Origin: Maricaulis maris
GTDB lineage: Bacteria; Pseudomonadota; Alphaproteobacteria; Caulobacterales; Maricaulaceae
Assembly: GCF_036322705.1 (NCBI RefSeq)
Contig: NZ_AP027270.1
Location: forward strand, 372,001-436,000
Length of the DNA: 64,000 nt
Direction: 5' to 3'
Shown here: positions 63,353-64,000 of the stretch, piece after piece
Layout of the letters: each line of letters opens with the position of its first letter
Position numbering within the stretch: the stretch's first letter is position 1
The notes under the pieces: generated by a model
What the model was told of the DNA's origin: nothing
The model's input: the letters and a program-made list of their open reading frames with translations, nothing else
Database searches by the model: none
Made by a program: the position numbers and the translations under genes

Positions 63353-64000
63353 GCGTCGTTTCAGACGCGGGCGGCGCCGGCGGGCGCGGGCGAAATTGAT
63401 GACCGTGGACTGGTCGTCCTCGGCCTGGTCGGACTGGACCTCGAACATCGACGGCCACGGCATGTCCTCGACGGCGACGAACTCGACCGAGCCGAAGCCG
63501 TTGAAGTCGGTCGCCAGCGCGGTGCCATAGGCGCCGAGCATGCCGATCTCGATGACATCGCCTTCGCGGATGTCGGCCGGCAGTTCGAACGGTCCGGGAA
63601 TGGCATCCAGGCTGTCACAGGTCGGTCCGAAGAAGCGGAAGGACGCGGTCTGCTCGCTGGCTTCGCCAACCGGCCCATGGGTCCGCGGGCGGTGCAGCCG
63701 GACCGGGAAGGGCCATTTGGCGTGCGCCGCGTCGAACAGGCGGCCATAGGCGCCGTCATTGAGGTAGAGGGCGTCGCCCTTGACCAGCTCGACCCGGGTC
63801 AGCACCGACTCGGCCTCGGCCACCAGGGCCCGGCCGGGTTCGCACCAAAGGTCGGCATTCTCGAGCACCATCATCTCCTCGAAGGCATCCTCGATGGCGG
63901 TGATGTACTCGTCCATGGGCGGCGGGTTCATGCCCGGATAGATCGACGGGAAACCGCCCCCGACATCGACGATGTCGACGGTGACGCCGGCCTGGGCAAT
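63347..64000 (-). CDS. ornithine/lysine decarboxylase-type PLP enzyme (fold III), C-terminal part, cut by the window edge
   Basis: The visible 217 codons are the C-terminal part. VDVGGGFPSIYPGM is the glycine-rich PLP-phosphate loop, CEPGRALVAEAESVLTRV follows, and FFGPTCDSLD carries the active-site cysteine typical of eukaryotic-type ornithine decarboxylases and carboxynorspermidine decarboxylases. The PLP lysine lies upstream, outside the window. Ornithine decarboxylase is the most likely reading, with lysine/ornithine decarboxylase as the alternative. It is upstream of the DHS-like gene on the same strand. The C-terminus is basic (ARARRRRPRLKRRA). Confidence 0.9.
   Translation of the reverse strand: MAQAGVTVDIVDVGGGFPSIYPGMNPPPMDEYITAIEDAFEEMMVLENADLWCEPGRALVAEAESVLTRVELVKGDALYLNDGAYGRLFDAAHAKWPFPVRLHRPRTHGPVGEASEQTASFRFFGPTCDSLDAIPGPFELPADIREGDVIEIGMLGAYGTALATDFNGFGSVEFVAVEDMPWPSMFEVQSDQAEDDQSTVINFARARRRRPRLKRRA

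Overview
This window is GC-rich, densely packed bacterial chromosome. The gene content points to an alphaproteobacterium of the Maricaulales/Hyphomonadaceae type, most likely Maricaulis or a close relative. The evidence is a fused N-acetylglutamate kinase/synthase next to an N-acetylornithine carbamoyltransferase, a SAM-II riboswitch on a hom-metX-metB operon, a very large Oar-like TonB-dependent receptor, and a deoxyhypusine-synthase-like gene beside an ornithine-decarboxylase-type gene. The species call is inference from gene content; no rRNA or tRNA gene was recognised.

Layout. 1-9.4 kb: the end of an M14-like peptidase, an ABC-F ATPase, an ABC exporter whose permease is fused to an M1 metallopeptidase domain, and two unknown proteins. 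9.5-18.8 kb: a PQQ sugar dehydrogenase, an RND efflux pair, an HI0933-type flavoprotein, a lipase-like hydrolase and glycerol kinase. 18.8-22.0 kb: the hom-metX-metB operon, read leftwards from a promoter and SAM-II riboswitch. 22.9-30.3 kb: a sulfate-assimilation and siroheme operon (cysG, DUF2849, cysI, DUF934-cysH fusion, cysK, fpr), divergent from a LysR regulator. 31.1-36.2 kb: a 2-oxoacid:ferredoxin oxidoreductase operon with a GltD-like flavoprotein and a TonB-C protein. 36.2-39.1 kb: a PiT-like membrane protein flanked by two XRE regulators of similar layout. 39.2-45.1 kb: an M28 peptidase, an MFS transporter with a hydrolase, a histidine phosphatase and kdsB. 45.3-48.6 kb: argF', argB/A and argC as an overlapping operon for the acetylated arginine route. 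48.6-53.7 kb: a GT39 glycosyltransferase and the Oar-like receptor. 53.8-57.0 kb: agmatine deiminase, a serine hydrolase and N-carbamoylputrescine amidase (putrescine from agmatine). 57-61 kb: small hypotheticals, MarC and an oligopeptide-binding lipoprotein. 62.2-64 kb: the DHS-like gene and the 3' part of the decarboxylase gene, a second polyamine locus.

Intergenic content. Three long non-coding stretches (22.04-22.93, 30.32-31.11 and 60.94-62.22 kb) hold several families of palindromic repeats. Two of them hold the copies of a roughly 300-base element with a near-identical core, whose flanking stems differ by compensatory base changes. This is the best candidate here for an undescribed structured RNA. 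A tandem array of four units of about 205 bases lies beside its second copy.
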